A DNA stretch of 64,000 nt from Arachnopeziza araneosa (Eukaryota; Ascomycota; Leotiomycetes; Helotiales; Arachnopezizaceae). Shown one piece after another: positions 63,282-64,000 of this stretch. The notes below the pieces were generated by a model that saw nothing but the letters and a program-made list of their open reading frames with translations, was not told the DNA's origin and ran no database searches. The stretch lies in assembly GCA_003988855.1 (NCBI GenBank), contig QYAI01000014.1:189973-253972 (forward strand). The letters are read 5' to 3'. A program made the position numbers and the translations under genes. Each line of letters begins with the position of its first letter. Within the stretch, counting starts at the first letter, position 1.

Positions 63282-64000
63282 ATGATGGTGGAAAATAGAA
63301 AGTATGGTCTGTTACAAGACCTACTGATGGTGGTTGTTTCGGTAGGTCAACTCAACGTCTCGCTGCTAGCGTTGTCTCCCGAGGTCGCTTTGATAGTAAC
63401 CAACTAACGCATGTTTCGCAGAGTTTTTCTATATACTACGTGGCGAAAAGCGTATTAGCAACTCTGCCGCTGGGAACTGATCCGGAGAAGGAACAACATG
63501 AACAAGCTCGTGTTAAAGCTGCGGCAAACTTACGGAGGTTAGGAAGATCAAGAGGAGATAATGACTCTGAAGATGATTCAGGAAGAGGGACGGACAACTC
63601 GAGGAGACCCAGGAAAGAGGATTTTGATCTAGATCAGTATGAGAGCCAAATAGCCATGGAGGTTGTGGCTCCTGAGGATATTCCCGTTGGTTTTGATGGT
63701 ATGGTTCTCCAAAGCATTCATGGCCTGTCTTATTGATGATCGATAGATATCGGTGGCCTCGACGATATCATCGAGGAATTGAAAGAATCCGTCATTTACC
63801 CACTCACAATGCCACATTTATATTCACAATCATCATCACTGCTTGCAGCACCTTCCGGAGTATTGCTCTATGGTCCTCCTGGGTGTGGGAAAACCATGCT
63901 TGCAAAGGCTCTAGCACATGAAAGTGGTGCGTGCTTCATAAACTTGCACATCTCAACCCTGACAGAAAAATGGTATGGGGACTCAAACAAGCTTGTAAGA
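63282..64000 (+). CDS. MSP1: Msp1/ATAD1 AAA ATPase of the mitochondrial outer membrane (3' end outside window)
   Basis: Exons 63282-63341, 63422-63698 and 63747 onward (introns 80 and 48 bp) are open to the window end, giving 197 visible residues. The N-terminus Met-Met-Val-Glu-Asn-Arg-Lys-Tyr precedes a hydrophobic stretch at about 9-34, the outer-membrane anchor. A charged linker leads to Ile-Gly-Gly-Leu-Asp-Asp, the start of the AAA module, and the Walker A Gly-Pro-Pro-Gly-Cys-Gly-Lys-Thr at 155-162. The pore-loop motif Lys-Trp-Tyr-Gly-Asp-Ser follows near the window end. Msp1 pulls mislocalised tail-anchored proteins and stalled precursors out of the mitochondrial outer membrane. The second ATG, 3 bp downstream of the first, is an equally possible start. 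Confidence 0.92.

Noticed and set aside
1..64000. CRISPR array, prokaryotic operon, polyketide or peptide synthetase cluster
   Set aside because: No regular repeat-spacer pattern, no polycistronic layout and no backbone enzyme were seen; the DNA is clearly from a fungal nucleus.

Overview
The window is nuclear DNA of a filamentous ascomycete (Pezizomycotina). Most genes carry short spliceosomal introns, mostly 42-80 bp with a CTAAC-like branch site. The content is typically fungal: Zn2Cys6 regulators, a HET relic, a 2EXR protein, a septin, MCD4, monopolin Csm1, secreted GH10 and pepsin-like enzymes. The gene mix would suit Leotiomycetes, but that placement is an inference; no rRNA or other marker locus is present. 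Exon-intron models were built by hand from splice signals, continuity of conserved motifs and total lengths divisible by three. Untranslated ends are not determined.

Layout. 1-9 kb is the most accessory-looking part: the 3' part of a Zn2Cys6 regulator, a truncated HET-family relic, an S58 (DmpA/BapA-type) aminopeptidase, a secreted aspartic protease and a GH10 xylanase, the last two convergent. 9-17 kb holds a mitochondrial DEAD-box helicase (Mss116 type), an unrecognised membrane protein, peroxin Pex7, and an AlkB-type dioxygenase with CUE and GRF domains divergent from pex7. 17-29.6 kb holds a SulP anion transporter, a two-domain GFA protein, a repeat-bearing spacer, an MFS drug:H+ antiporter, a 3.6 kb gene-poor stretch and a Tts1/Pom33 nuclear-envelope protein.

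30-46.7 kb is conserved housekeeping DNA: CTD-kinase cyclin Ctk2, palmitoyl-protein thioesterase, an L1-domain ribosome-biogenesis factor (Cic1/Utp30), an FHA protein, a 108-aa orphan, a 2EXR protein, a Cdc3-type septin with a 4-nt first coding exon, a Ubc7-type E2 and an alpha/beta hydrolase. 48-64 kb holds a PCI protein (Csn12/Thp1 family), an intracellular LysM protein, a CTF1/Far-type lipid regulator, the GPI ethanolamine-phosphate transferase Mcd4, monopolin subunit Csm1/Pcs1 and, cut by the window end, the Msp1 AAA ATPase.

The genes do not form one pathway. Shared themes are secreted degradation of plant polymers and protein (protease, xylanase), lipid/cutin and peroxisome functions (the CTF1-like regulator and pex7), and endomembrane quality control (Ubc7, Msp1, Mcd4, Tts1). 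No secondary-metabolite backbone gene, CRISPR array, intact transposon, tRNA or rRNA gene was seen. The most unusual observations are gene-structure ones: tiny exons in three genes, a stop-free in-phase septin intron that could encode an alternative N-terminus, and a stop-free 42-bp intron in ctk2. There are also uncharacterised domain combinations (CUE-AlkB-GRF, GFA-GFA, cytosolic LysM).
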